Positions 26,887-35,085 are shown, counted from the stretch's first letter. The stretch: DNA of 62,396 nt from an uncultured Porphyromonadaceae bacterium (GCA_947175645.1 CAMWNP010000015.1:1-62396), one strand, 5' to 3'. Numbers and translations: made by a program. Notes: generated from the letters alone by a model not told the origin.

Positions 26887-27377
26887 TCGTCAGGATTATA
26901 TCGGAGGTCGCTGTAGGTAGTGACCTTCAGTTGAAAATAGGCACAGGCCATGCCGGAAAAGAAATACTGATCAATTTCTGTGAAACTTATTGCATCATCG
27001 AGGTACAGATTATGTTCTTCAAGGCGAATCTTTTCCTGGACCAGTTTAGTCATAAACTGTCGAAACAACTCCTTCAGAGTGTCGAGCGCCTTTTTGCGTG
27101 CCGGCATATCATCAAGTTTATGGCGCATGGCAAGGAAAAATAGTTTTACTTCGTCATTGTGCGGCGTGTTGTCGCCCATAAAGAAAGCCCCGTTTGATGT
27201 ATCACTGGCTGCGACTATCAGTTTCGCCGATTTCAATGTACCAAGGCATTCATTAAAACCGTCGAGGCCGGACACACTACAGAACTTAGCCTGGTTGTCA
27301 CATGCTAGTTTGTTAGTGGCAGTCAACCTCTCGAAGAATGCGGTTGAGTCCCAATCAATATTCTTAGTGTTTGCCAT
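26871..27377 (-). CDS. Hypothetical phage protein (neck region)
   Basis: The 168-residue protein starts at the ATG 27377 (MANTKNIDW); an upstream ATG at 27398 would add seven residues and a larger overlap. It is mixed alpha-beta, with NPDEWLEQ as the C-terminus and no recognised motif. It overlaps both neighbours slightly, so it is translationally linked within the portal operon. A head-tail joining role is plausible by position only. Confidence 0.6.
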   Translation of the reverse strand: MANTKNIDWDSTAFFERLTATNKLACDNQAKFCSVSGLDGFNECLGTLKSAKLIVAASDTSNGAFFMGDNTPHNDEVKLFFLAMRHKLDDMPARKKALDTLKELFRQFMTKLVQEKIRLEEHNLYLDDAISFTEIDQYFFSGMACAYFQLKVTTYSDLRYNPDEWLEQ

Positions 27378-28149
27378 ATTTCTTTGTGATTTCTTCATAT
27401 TCCTTGGCCTGAGCGTCGAGTTCTGTCAAAGCACGTGTTACATCAGTATCGTAAATCTGATCCTCTTTGGTCACGTCGCCCTTGGTGAGCGCGCGAATCT
27501 GAGCGTCTGCATTTCGCTGAAGCATCTCGAAACTTATAGCGGCGCTGTCACCTTCTCCCCCCGCAGGCTTAAAGAATGAGGGGAATCGCTTGGCGAACAT
27601 ATTCTTTATGGCGGCAATCCAGTAGAATACGCCGAGCAAATCAGCGTCACTGAACAAGTCGCCTGTAATACCGGGATAAAGTATTTCACCAATCGAGCGG
27701 AGCAGGCTTTCATCCTTAGTCACGTTGTAGCCTTGCCAAAGATTCTCAATCTCGAGCCATTTGCCGAATGGCAGACCTGTCAGGTCTTCAGGAATAGCAT
27801 TGAAACGGCCCACATGATCGAGCCGCACAGGGAAAGAAGGTATTTCACGAATCCACTTCGCGCAGTCAAGGAGCGCAGCCACTTGCTCCGGCGTGATGTA
27901 GTATTCCTTATTACGGTACTTGATGAGATATCCATCGGCATACGGAGTATATACCAAGATATTGTTACGAGCGAAGATGCGGTGAGTGGCAATCATCGCC
28001 CAAGTCTGAGTACTGTAATCGTCTGCATCTAAAAATGGCGTGTGCAGGGTTAGTTTCTGACAGTCAGAAATGCACCACAGCAAGGCGGACAACTCACGTT
28101 GGTCGAGTTGGGCCCATCCCGTAGGATATTCAAGGTTAATAGTACTCAT
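27364..28149 (-). CDS. Hypothetical phage structural-operon protein
   Basis: The 261-residue protein has an aromatic-rich N-terminal half and a helical, charged C-terminus (TRALTELDAQAKEYEEITKK). Its start overlaps the stop of the preceding gene (ATGA). No known fold is recognised by eye. It lies third after the portal gene, so a head or neck role is the default guess. Confidence 0.6.
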   Translation of the reverse strand: MSTINLEYPTGWAQLDQRELSALLWCISDCQKLTLHTPFLDADDYSTQTWAMIATHRIFARNNILVYTPYADGYLIKYRNKEYYITPEQVAALLDCAKWIREIPSFPVRLDHVGRFNAIPEDLTGLPFGKWLEIENLWQGYNVTKDESLLRSIGEILYPGITGDLFSDADLLGVFYWIAAIKNMFAKRFPSFFKPAGGEGDSAAISFEMLQRNADAQIRALTKGDVTKEDQIYDTDVTRALTELDAQAKEYEEITKKYGKH

Positions 28150-29003
28150 AGCCAGAAACCTCCGTTTTTAGAAGGAAAATGATCAGAGTAAGCCACCGTG
28201 AAGAAGTCTCCCATCTCAGAGTTCCAGACCTCGTATAGATCAGGGTATTTACGCAAGTTGAGTACTATGCGCTGCATCAGATGCCAAATTTCATGCTCTT
28301 TCGGGCATGCCACAGAGCGGTCGCGGTGGTGCACAGCAATCCATCGTTTCTCAGCGTCTTTCACCAGGTCTGAGATGATTTTTAATTGCTTCGCATCGAT
28401 ATCTGAATCAACGTCGAAAATACGGTCATGCAACCGAGCCATAAGAGTGGGGCCAAGGTAGTCAACTTCGACAGTATGCTCAAAACTTACGGCAAGAGGC
28501 TGGATCCTCATATAAGCATCTAAGAGCGGTTCCCCATCTTTCTTGATGTATGCCGCTTCATCAAGACTCCATAAAAGGGTTCGGCGATAAGGCTCTGAGA
28601 CATCGCTTAGGAGCCATTCATTGTTATGCCGCAAGATAGACAGCAAGTTGTCAGCCCAACCATCATAGGCTTCGAGCAGCGATGCTCTCAGGCGTTCAAT
28701 GCGCTCTTTCGATGCCGGGGCCATATTCGTAGTGTTAACCACAGCGAAGCCATTAGGCGTAAGCACCAAATCAAGAGAAGGCACAGCATGGTAGAAAGCC
28801 TTGATTGCGATTAGAGAGCAAGCGGCTCTATGCTCATCCGCATTGAGGTCAAAATTGCCGATGAAGTGTCGCTCCACCTCTCGTTGGGCCTGCTCGAGAA
28901 AAGGAAGGATCTTATCGTAGAGCGGTGATTCATCATCAACTTCGTGCACCACATTCACTATGTAGCGCCGCAGTTCTTCATTATTACTGATCAGCAGATT
29001 CAT
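28146..29003 (-). CDS. Head-tail region protein (DUF6712-like)
   Basis: The 285-residue protein has the segment LDLVLTPNGFAVVNTTNMAP and then ASKERIERLR. This pattern I associate with DUF6712 proteins of Bacteroidales phages, which sit next to portal genes. It contains two long helical regions and no catalytic motif. It overlaps the portal gene end by 20 bp. It may be a head-completion adaptor. Confidence 0.6.
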   Translation of the reverse strand: MNLLISNNEELRRYIVNVVHEVDDESPLYDKILPFLEQAQREVERHFIGNFDLNADEHRAACSLIAIKAFYHAVPSLDLVLTPNGFAVVNTTNMAPASKERIERLRASLLEAYDGWADNLLSILRHNNEWLLSDVSEPYRRTLLWSLDEAAYIKKDGEPLLDAYMRIQPLAVSFEHTVEVDYLGPTLMARLHDRIFDVDSDIDAKQLKIISDLVKDAEKRWIAVHHRDRSVACPKEHEIWHLMQRIVLNLRKYPDLYEVWNSEMGDFFTVAYSDHFPSKNGGFWL

Positions 29004-30372
29004 TATCGTTAAGTTTAGAGTTATTCATTGATACCTCTTTGGCATCCTGATGTTCGTCAAGAGTAGTAAGTTGGATAAAAGGGCATTCGGGAGCAACGCC
29101 CTTCCATCCGTTGTATCTAATGATGATGTTATGAACGGCGAACAACACATCGCGGTAAGGCTTCTGGAGCGCCTGAGCGATGGTATATAACTCTCGCTTG
29201 TCGGAACCGGAGTTATTGGTCTGAGTCTTGCCCGGAACAGATCCCACGAGGTTGCTATGCACTCTCATCGTAAAACAGATCATGTTGATGGCCTCCGCAA
29301 TGTCACTCTCCCAGTCGCCACCCTCCTTGGTCTTTGAGTCGATGCACTCCACCTCGACATTGGCAAGTTCGTTACGCCCGTCAACGGATATAGATTTGCC
29401 GGTGAACAGCACACTGCCTGAATTTTCAGTGGTAGTAAGGAATTCGAGCATCTCACGTTTGCGCTTAGCGACAAACATCTGTTGTTCCTTGGGATCCATA
29501 ATCTTCATATCCTTGAAAATTTCATCCCAATACCTGGGGCTTATCTTTACCACATACTTGATTGGAGCGGCATTGCTGAGTTTACCTTTCTTGGCGATGC
29601 CGATAAGCCGTTTTATGTCGTACCAAGACCCACGGAACAGAGAAGCATAATGCGGGATTGGGTAATAGAGCGAGTCGGCACCGGGTATTCTTGTAAGGAT
29701 AGCAAATTTTTTGTCACTATCAGACTTGACAGTGCCGTTCCTCCTTGTACGTCGGCCAGTGCGCTGCTGTAAATCCTTCCAAGGGGACCGAGGATTCAAA
29801 AGGGGGATTTTCTCGAATTTATCCCCTTGTTGCTGATTGCGGAAATTCCCGTACAGAACATAGGGTATATCACCGAGGTCATCATGCTTTGCGAAGCGAC
29901 AGTAACAGGCCTCCTTCCTATGGATTTCTACGATTTGAGTGCCATCAGAATTAAGGCAGATAACAGTGACAGCAAAGTTGAAATATTTAAGATCCTGACA
30001 CACGCCGAGGAAATAATCCGGCATAGGATTGTCAAGTAAAAATTCTTCAACTGCATCTTTGATCTTTTGGGAAGCCTTATCAACATTATACTGAAGGCCA
30101 CTGCCATAGCAGACTTCAGAATTGAATACCTGGCAAGTAGAAAGCGTTTCGTCGCCCTCGATAAGATCTATGATGTCGTATGGCATCGCATTGTCAGCGC
30201 CCCACGGCACAAATTCATGGCCGTCGACGGTAACGTCAGTCTGCAAATCCGCATCTTCACGGAAAGACTGACGGCACTTATTAACAAATACAGCACTGGC
30301 GTTTGTATTCGGTATTCTTTCGACCGAGAAGCAGTCTATTGATTGCTGTTTCTGAGGTTTAGATTTATTCAT
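28984..30372 (-). CDS. Phage portal protein
   Basis: The 462-residue protein has the size and style of phage portals, the dodecameric ring through which DNA is packaged. Supporting segments are the N-terminal YDIIDLIEGDETLSTCQVFN (clip/stem entry), the central LFRGSWYDIKRLIGIAKKGK and the late NMICFTMRVHSNLVGSVPGK. It is separated from the terminase by the lysis genes and cassette B, an unusual order. It reads from late promoter P2 through the two upstream genes. Confidence 0.75.
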   Translation of the reverse strand: MNKSKPQKQQSIDCFSVERIPNTNASAVFVNKCRQSFREDADLQTDVTVDGHEFVPWGADNAMPYDIIDLIEGDETLSTCQVFNSEVCYGSGLQYNVDKASQKIKDAVEEFLLDNPMPDYFLGVCQDLKYFNFAVTVICLNSDGTQIVEIHRKEACYCRFAKHDDLGDIPYVLYGNFRNQQQGDKFEKIPLLNPRSPWKDLQQRTGRRTRRNGTVKSDSDKKFAILTRIPGADSLYYPIPHYASLFRGSWYDIKRLIGIAKKGKLSNAAPIKYVVKISPRYWDEIFKDMKIMDPKEQQMFVAKRKREMLEFLTTTENSGSVLFTGKSISVDGRNELANVEVECIDSKTKEGGDWESDIAEAINMICFTMRVHSNLVGSVPGKTQTNNSGSDKRELYTIAQALQKPYRDVLFAVHNIIIRYNGWKGVAPECPFIQLTTLDEHQDAKEVSMNNSKLNDNESADQ

Positions 30373-30390
30373 TGGAGAGAGGATGATTGG

Positions 30391-30621
30391 TTATAGGTAG
30401 ACTTCAAAATCATCGAGGCCGATGATGCAAACATCTCTTATAGTTCGGATTTCACCGCTCGAAAGCCACTTTATAGTGCGAGTTCCACCATAAAAATCAT
30501 ATCGAAGACTTACTACATTCTGGGCTTCGAGGATTGAGCCTTTTGTGGTTACGACACGAAGATTGACCGGCTTGCCTCGGTCGAGTATCTTGCGGGCTTG
30601 TGATATATGCAGGGAATTCAT
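30391..30621 (-). CDS. Small hypothetical phage protein
   Basis: The 76-residue protein starts at the ATG 30621 (MNSLHISQARKILDRGKPVN). It is predicted beta-rich in its second half (YGGTRTIKWLSSGEIRTIRD). It lies 2 bp after the 363-residue gene and 18 bp before the portal gene. The upstream in-frame codons to 30729 overlap that neighbour and were not used. Function is unknown. Confidence 0.65.
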   Translation of the reverse strand: MNSLHISQARKILDRGKPVNLRVVTTKGSILEAQNVVSLRYDFYGGTRTIKWLSSGEIRTIRDVCIIGLDDFEVYL

Positions 30622-30623
30622 AA

Positions 30624-31715
30624 TTAGCAGAATTGGTATGTAAACTCCTTGGTAAAGATGCCCGGCTCCCGCAACGAAGCGGCGAGAACATCCGGATTCA
30701 AATGCGGTCGGAGGTCGGCGAAAGTCCAAGTGAATTTTATGCTCGGCTGAGCCTCGTTGTTATTGTCGATTTCGCAAGTATGGTCAGTGATAATTATTGG
30801 CGTAGCCTTACCGTTGAACATCACCCAAACCTTATGAGAATTCAGGAGTTGGTCAATGCTCAAAGCCTCTGATTCAGTCAGGCCCTCAGACACAAATTCA
30901 TATTCCTTTTCTGTCCGGCGATTATAGGCCACTCGTTTACCTGCAACAATAGCCGTTTCCTGGATTACTTTGGTCTTGTCTGTGAGCAATCCTTTTAGAT
31001 CCAGGGACTCGTAGGCATTGAAGCAGTTCATGAAAACAAGTCTTATATCGGGTTTGCCCGGCATAAAGTACACTACCTTTGAGCGTTGGCCATTGCGAAT
31101 AACCGCATTTAGCAGATGCACACCATCAGTAGGATTATAGGAAGTGTAGCGGTCTACCCAATCATAGAATGGCACAGACAGCACTTCTCCCGGCACCATA
31201 TCATCCTCGCTCTCCACTTCAAAGTGCTCATAGCGATTGTGTTTGTCATCGCTGTATGTGTCATCGGCATCATGAACCATCAACCCATGAATCACAGTAG
31301 GACCTGAAGCATTGCCTACAAGTGTAACCAATACATTACTATCGATATACACTCTTTGAGTAGACAGAGTAGTCAAGAAAGAGTTTTCGGTATCAAAGCC
31401 CTCGGCAATATAGTCACAGTACAGTACATCCATTGTCTTGCAATGTGAGCCAATATGTAGGTCATAGGAACAAATGACCAAACCCCGACGGCGCATATCT
31501 TCCTCGATCAACTCACCAAGTTCGTATATGGCAATTTTACCATCATAAGCATAGAGTGTTGTTGCATAGATGGCATTGTCCGGATCCTCCGCATCCGGGG
31601 CCAGCCACACATTCACACTATCACCGCCGGATATGCTTGCCTCAATAGTGGGAATGTCAGAACTTTTAATAAGCCCGGAAGAAAGATTGGTAAGTAGTGT
31701 CACTTGTGTTGCCAT
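30624..31715 (-). CDS. Phage structural-operon protein, first gene after late promoter P2
   Basis: The 363-residue protein is beta-rich, acidic and without a signal peptide; for example it contains TIEASISGGDSVNVWLAPDA and FVSEGLTESEALSIDQLLNS. No domain is recognised. The -7 box of promoter P2 ends only 4 bp before its ATG, so its mRNA may be leaderless. It heads the operon that includes portal, neck and fibre genes, and is most likely a virion component. Confidence 0.65.
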   Translation of the reverse strand: MATQVTLLTNLSSGLIKSSDIPTIEASISGGDSVNVWLAPDAEDPDNAIYATTLYAYDGKIAIYELGELIEEDMRRRGLVICSYDLHIGSHCKTMDVLYCDYIAEGFDTENSFLTTLSTQRVYIDSNVLVTLVGNASGPTVIHGLMVHDADDTYSDDKHNRYEHFEVESEDDMVPGEVLSVPFYDWVDRYTSYNPTDGVHLLNAVIRNGQRSKVVYFMPGKPDIRLVFMNCFNAYESLDLKGLLTDKTKVIQETAIVAGKRVAYNRRTEKEYEFVSEGLTESEALSIDQLLNSHKVWVMFNGKATPIIITDHTCEIDNNNEAQPSIKFTWTFADLRPHLNPDVLAASLREPGIFTKEFTYQFC

Positions 31716-31719
31716 GCCG

Positions 31720-31754
31720 CAAAATTAGTAACAGCATGTCAGCCCATAAAAGAC
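31720..31754 (-). promoter_or_regulatory. Late promoter P2 (portal operon)
   Basis: GTCTTTTA (31747-31754) and TAATTTTG (31720-31727) are 19 bp apart on the minus strand and followed by C, matching P1, P3 and P4. The start codon is only 4 bp beyond. Confidence 0.78.
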
Positions 31755-31784
31755 AAACAAGGTCCGTCATCACGACGGGCCTTG
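31748..31784 (-). terminator. Terminator closing cassette B
   Basis: CAAGGTCCGTC (31758-31768) pairs with GACGGGCCTTG (31774-31784) with one G-U pair. On the minus strand the stem is followed by TTTGTCTTTTATG, the same trailing sequence as after cassette A. Confidence 0.8.
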
Positions 31785-31808
31785 CTCATAGGTTATTGCT
31801 CGTAAAAA

Positions 31809-32198
31809 TTAGTCGAAGGTTATTTCGGCGCGGCGGCTTTCGCCGAAAGAGATGACGAAACTCTTTTGGCCATCGGCTTCCGCCTGACGGCAGAGGAGCC
31901 CAATTATACGGCGCAGACGTCTCTTTGATGGCGTTTTCTCGAAGTGGAGGCGGAGTTTGTCGTTGAGCATCTCCATTTGCTCGGAGTAGCACGCCTTGTT
32001 GAGCGCGTGTGAGCGGCGCATGGATTCATACACCCGTTCTTTTTCGGCGCGGAGAGCCTCGCGGGCCTCCTGCGAGTCAACCATCCTGATGGCGGCGTTG
32101 AGACGGCCGATGGTCCGGTTTGCGTCTTTGGTGATGGAACGCTGTTCAGCCTTGTATTGAAGGCGCAGGGCGTTCATTTGTTTTTCAAATTCATTCAT
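31809..32198 (-). CDS. Small helical protein, paralogue of 17857-18246, under leader B
   Basis: The 129-residue protein is helical and charged (MNEFEKQMNALRLQYKAEQR, then RAEKERVYESMRRSHALNK), with the same end pattern as its paralogue (FGESRRAEITFD). Identity is about two thirds with no gaps, and 44 bases (32104-32147) are identical in both genes. Function is unknown. It stands alone between leader B and a terminator, directly between the lysis region and the portal operon. This resembles a moron cassette with its own promoter. Confidence 0.75.
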   Translation of the reverse strand: MNEFEKQMNALRLQYKAEQRSITKDANRTIGRLNAAIRMVDSQEAREALRAEKERVYESMRRSHALNKACYSEQMEMLNDKLRLHFEKTPSKRRLRRIIGLLCRQAEADGQKSFVISFGESRRAEITFD

Positions 32199-32202
32199 TT
32201 TT

Positions 32203-32425
32203 GGAAGACAATTAAAATGAGGTTAAACAATATGTTGATATTCTCTTTGGAGTAAAAAAGAGTTCCGCTCCCCGTTGTCTTCCACTCTCTCGAGCAGCGG
32301 GCGCATTAACGCACCGCACGGGACGGAACTCTGTATGGTACAGTCAGGCATAAAAAAATGCCCGCTGAAGTATGACGGCGGACTTTCATCCGCTCAAGAG
32401 ATATGTGGAAGACGTTGCAAAGGTA
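32203..32425 (-). ncRNA. Leader B: antisense/attenuator-type RNA element
   Basis: On the minus strand: -7 box TACCTTTG (32418-32425) with ATTG at 32445-32448, 19 bp apart; a1 at 32405-32413; U-loop hairpin GGCAU...AUGCC (32347-32362); b at 32320-32331; a' at 32275-32285; b' at 32260-32273, directly followed by six T (32254-32259); a2 at 32203-32211; ATG at 32198. a' pairs with a1 (9 bp) and with a2 (9 bp); b and b' pair through GAGTTCCG/CGGAACTC. None of these sequences resembles leader A or C, but order and pairing are the same. Predicted short RNA: about 160 nt. Confidence 0.75.
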
Positions 32426-32469
32426 CACATTTTTTTTGAAATTGCAATATCTCAAGCCTAATTTCTCGC

Positions 32470-32600
32470 TAAGTTTCGACTTATCGGCCGAGGTCTCTCC
32501 GAGACGAGGCCGTCGAGTCGCGCGAAGTTTCCCCTGGAACTTCGCCGCCGTGAGCGCGAGGGGGTGATTGGGCACCCCCTCGGATGTAGGCCTCGGCTTA
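32470..32600 (-). other. Non-coding segment with three strong hairpins
   Basis: Hairpins GAGGGGGTG/CACCCCCTC, GCGAAGTT/AACTTCGC and a GGCC-rich stem lie one after another between the end of the 32601-33002 gene and the promoter of leader B. They may terminate the upstream transcript. No ORF is seen. Confidence 0.5.
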
Positions 32601-33002
32601 TCAAGCGACTGCGGCGGTTTTGGCCGCGCGTTTGCGCTTGGGCTTCTCGGTCGGTGGTGTCGGCTCGGTCTGCTCTGCGGTGGTGACAGCCTTTGCGGCC
32701 TCGGCCTTACGCTGTGCGCGTGTGCTGATTGCACCTGTGCGCCTTACTTCCCACATTATGAGTTCAAAGGCACGGCGAGCAATGGTTATGCCGTAGCGTT
32801 TTTTGAGAAGAAATGCGTAATTGAGGGCGTTGGCCGCATTGGTGAAGTTGGTGGTGTCGGTGGTGGTGCGGTCTGCCATGTGGTAGATACCGACAGACAG
32901 ACGGCCAGCGATGAAGTTAGCGTCGATGAACGATGGCACTACGAAGTTGTTAGGGTTGACGGCTGCGGTGGTGTTGGCGGTGGTGTTAACTGAAGTGTTC
33001 AT
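32601..33002 (-). CDS. Hypothetical protein with Lys/Ala/Pro-rich tail
   Basis: The 133-residue protein has an N-terminal Asn/Thr-rich stretch, a helical middle (ANALNYAFLLKKRYGITIAR) and a low-complexity basic C-terminus (TEKPKRKRAAKTAAVA). The basic tail suggests nucleic-acid binding, but no domain is recognised. It lies between the lysis genes and cassette B, surrounded by non-coding blocks, and may be an accessory gene. Confidence 0.55.
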   Translation of the reverse strand: MNTSVNTTANTTAAVNPNNFVVPSFIDANFIAGRLSVGIYHMADRTTTDTTNFTNAANALNYAFLLKKRYGITIARRAFELIMWEVRRTGAISTRAQRKAEAAKAVTTAEQTEPTPPTEKPKRKRAAKTAAVA

Positions 33003-33047
33003 AATCTTGTGATTTTATATGTTATTGATTTAGTTGTTATTTAGGGA

Positions 33048-33233
33048 TTAGAGGTTGAAAACGCGGAAAAATGCGTTGTGAACTTCTACCTCAAAATGAG
33101 AGTGATTGTGAGAGGGCTGACCATTCATCGGATTGGAGGAGGGGTGAGATGCTTTTACAATCGCTTCTTCCTTCTTGATTTCGGGCTTGGAAGAGCCGGA
33201 GAGGTTGGTAGGGGTTGATTTTTTTGTTTCCAT
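33048..33233 (-). CDS. Short hypothetical protein
   Basis: The 61-residue, Ser/Pro/Lys-rich protein (METKKSTPTNLSGSSKPEIK) has no recognised motif and no predicted membrane segment. It starts with ATG and lies 45 bp upstream of the 133-residue gene on the same strand. It may be spurious, since the DNA just upstream appears to be a conserved non-coding block. Confidence 0.35.
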   Translation of the reverse strand: METKKSTPTNLSGSSKPEIKKEEAIVKASHPSSNPMNGQPSHNHSHFEVEVHNAFFRVFNL

Positions 33234-33239
33234 TTATCG

Positions 33240-33620
33240 TCTTTGTTATCGGGTTTGATTTTGCTTTTACACTGCAAGACAAGGGAAGACGAAAGCACGA
33301 AGACAAGGCTTTTGCTACAAATTACTACCCGAAGGCGTGGAGAATTTTTGAAAAACACCGCTTGGCCTTGACGAATGCGTGTCTGCCCTAACTTCGCGGT
33401 GGAAATGCCAAAAATCATCCCGAATAACATGGCGGGAATAAATGGGCACAAAAAATCCCCCGTAGCCTCGCAGGCCATGTAAAGCCATACGAAACCAAGA
33501 GGGAAGAAGTGTCAATAAACGTCGTGTGCGGAGCACACACCGCTTATGCGTTAGGGATTGAAGCCCGGAGGGCCGAGATTACAAGCTCAGTTCACGAAAG
33601 CCCGACCCGTATAGGGTAAC
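33240..33620. other. Non-coding block between spanin gene and 33233
   Basis: No credible gene is seen; open frames here lack consistent starts and overlap each other. Its composition and wording recall intergenic DNA of Bacteroidales mobile elements, which I cannot check here. Like the GC-rich block at 18500-19260, it lies upstream of one of the two paralogous leader cassettes. Confidence 0.4.
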
Positions 33621-33624
33621 GCCC

Positions 33625-33659
33625 AAAATAAAAGGTCGCCCACATCACTGTGAACGACC
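33625..33659 (-). terminator. Terminator after the lysis cassette
   Basis: GGTCG (33634-33638) pairs with CGACC (33655-33659), with inner CAC/GTG pairs. The minus-strand transcript continues into TTTTATTTT. Confidence 0.85.
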
Positions 33660-33693
33660 AAGGAGAGAGAAAAGGAGAGAGGAAAATTGAAAG

Positions 33694-34209
33694 TTAAAGT
33701 TTCAGTTTACCCTTACGATAGAGGATAACAAGCACAATGGCGAACAGCAGAATACATAGTACAGTCATAAGAACAGAGCCTTGCGACGGATGAAGTTGCG
33801 CTGATTCTTGCTTAACTTCCTGTTCCAGATCTGCGGCTTCTTCTGAATGAAAGTCTGATGCCTGAATGGAATTATCCTCGACGTGCAGGTTTGTAGATTC
33901 TTCTGAATTGTCGGAGATTTTGACCTTACCGATTGATAACCTTGCGGGAGCGGTGGGACTTCGTATGTCCGGGGGGCGATTGTCTGACACCTTGGATGTA
34001 TCCTCGCTTTGATACTGAACGACAACATCTTCAAGTGTGACAACGATATTACGGTTTACGAGTCGACTCAGGTACGCATCGACATTAGAAGTGGTGACAT
34101 CGCTCCGCGCCACCTCCTGCACATAGGTTGCTTGGGTACAGGCTTCTTTATGGCTGTGGCATGACGAAAGCACGAAGACAAAGAGAAAAAGAACGTACAG
34201 ATAATTCAT
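33694..34209 (-). CDS. Putative unimolecular spanin (u-spanin)
   Basis: The 171-residue protein starts with a lipoprotein signal (MNYLYVLFLFVFVLSSC, lipid Cys at residue 17) and ends with a transmembrane segment near residues 146-165 (VLMTVLCILLFAIVLVILYR) plus a short basic tail. A lipid anchor at one end and an inner-membrane helix at the other is the architecture of T1 gp11-type u-spanins, which fuse the two membranes in the last lysis step. The start overlaps the amidase stop (ATGA), and a terminator follows. The linker is acidic and lacks obvious coiled coil. The assignment rests on topology and position, not sequence similarity. Confidence 0.72.
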   Translation of the reverse strand: MNYLYVLFLFVFVLSSCHSHKEACTQATYVQEVARSDVTTSNVDAYLSRLVNRNIVVTLEDVVVQYQSEDTSKVSDNRPPDIRSPTAPARLSIGKVKISDNSEESTNLHVEDNSIQASDFHSEEAADLEQEVKQESAQLHPSQGSVLMTVLCILLFAIVLVILYRKGKLKL

Positions 34210-34634
34210 AGAGAGGCGTATTCTTTGGTTGCGTCGAAAGAGGGACAGGCTTTATTGGCAAAATCCTTATGGCTACGTATTTCAGCACCGGGGTATTTGG
34301 CCTTGAGAGATTTGAGGAGAATGAGCAACGATGCTTTCTGCTGTGGGGTTCTGTTGTCAACAGGCGGATTGCCCGGAACACTGAGGTCGACACCACCGGC
34401 ATAGCACACGTTAATGCTGACAGAATTGTAACCCTTGACGCCATTGCTGACCTTTTCTTCGGGCCACATCTCAACAATAGTGCCATTGGCTTCAATGAAG
34501 TAGTGGTAGCCTGGGGCTTTCCATCCTCTACCTTTCTTAGATACAGGCGCGAGGAAGAAAGCAAGGACATCGGCAGCCTTTGCTTTCTGATTCCCCCCGG
34601 AACAATGCACCATTATGTATTTGATATTTCGCAT
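34206..34634 (-). CDS. Endolysin: N-acetylmuramoyl-L-alanine amidase (amidase_2)
   Basis: The 142-residue protein has the size and motifs of T7-lysozyme-like amidases, which cut the bond between muramic acid and the stem peptide. Zinc ligands are the His in MVHCSGG (residue 10), the His in RSHKDFANKACPSF and the Cys of the same segment. YHYFIEANGTIVEMWPEEKV and INVCYAGGVD are core strands. No signal peptide is present, so release depends on the holin. The order in the cassette is holin, small gene, amidase, spanin. Confidence 0.93.
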   Translation of the reverse strand: MRNIKYIMVHCSGGNQKAKAADVLAFFLAPVSKKGRGWKAPGYHYFIEANGTIVEMWPEEKVSNGVKGYNSVSINVCYAGGVDLSVPGNPPVDNRTPQQKASLLILLKSLKAKYPGAEIRSHKDFANKACPSFDATKEYASL

Positions 34635-34637
34635 TGC

Positions 34638-34841
34638 TCAGACTTCGATGCCGTGGATTCGCAGACGTTCAGACAGGATCGCGTCGAGTTCGTGCATTGT
34701 AGCAGAATGCTTGGCCATAAGTTTGCGCTCGACGAGGGGGAGCGCTTTAAAGCGATCGCTATCCATAAAGCGGTCGATGTTCTGCACGTGGGTACGGTTG
34801 CGACTGTGTTGGTTAATGAGGTTGATCAGAAACTTTTTCAT
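34638..34841 (-). CDS. Small crAss001_48-type protein in the lysis cassette
   Basis: The 67-residue protein starts at the ATG 34841 (MKKFLINLINQHSRN). The segment FKALPLVERKLMAKHSATMH followed by ELDAILSERL fits the helical hairpin pattern of small phage proteins called crAss001_48-related, whose role is unknown. It overlaps the holin gene by 29 bp and precedes the amidase by 3 bp. A lysis regulator or antiholin role is possible from position only. Confidence 0.6.
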   Translation of the reverse strand: MKKFLINLINQHSRNRTHVQNIDRFMDSDRFKALPLVERKLMAKHSATMHELDAILSERLRIHGIEV

Positions 34842-35085
34842 TGTGAGTAAGTATTTGTTTGATGATTGATTTGTAGTGGGCACTAATACCGATGACACTG
34901 CCGATGAGAGTAAAGGCGAATGTGATTATCTCGCCGAAGGCTATAAGCACCGACGAGTGGATTTCGCCCTGGGGCGGGATGGCGAGGCCGGCTATGAGCA
35001 GGCAAACGCCGACAATCACCATAAAGACGGCCAGGTGAATGGCAGTCTTGTGGTAGGCGTGGGAATGATCGAGAACTTTTTCCAT
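34813..35085 (-). CDS. Putative holin
   Basis: The 90-residue protein has two transmembrane segments (AVFMVIVGVCLLIAGLAI and LIAFGEIITFAFTLIGSVIG) separated by a short polar loop, with charged ends (MEKVLDHSHAYHK and KQILTHNEKVSD). It is the first gene of the lysis cassette and starts 28 bp after late promoter P3. Size, topology and position are those of a class II holin, though holins share little sequence. Confidence 0.8.
   Translation of the reverse strand: MEKVLDHSHAYHKTAIHLAVFMVIVGVCLLIAGLAIPPQGEIHSSVLIAFGEIITFAFTLIGSVIGISAHYKSIIKQILTHNEKVSDQPH

Noticed and set aside
33155-33536. Overlapping minus-strand frames of about 73 and 107 codons
   Set aside because: They overlap each other in different frames and their composition is not protein-like; the DNA looks like a conserved non-coding block.
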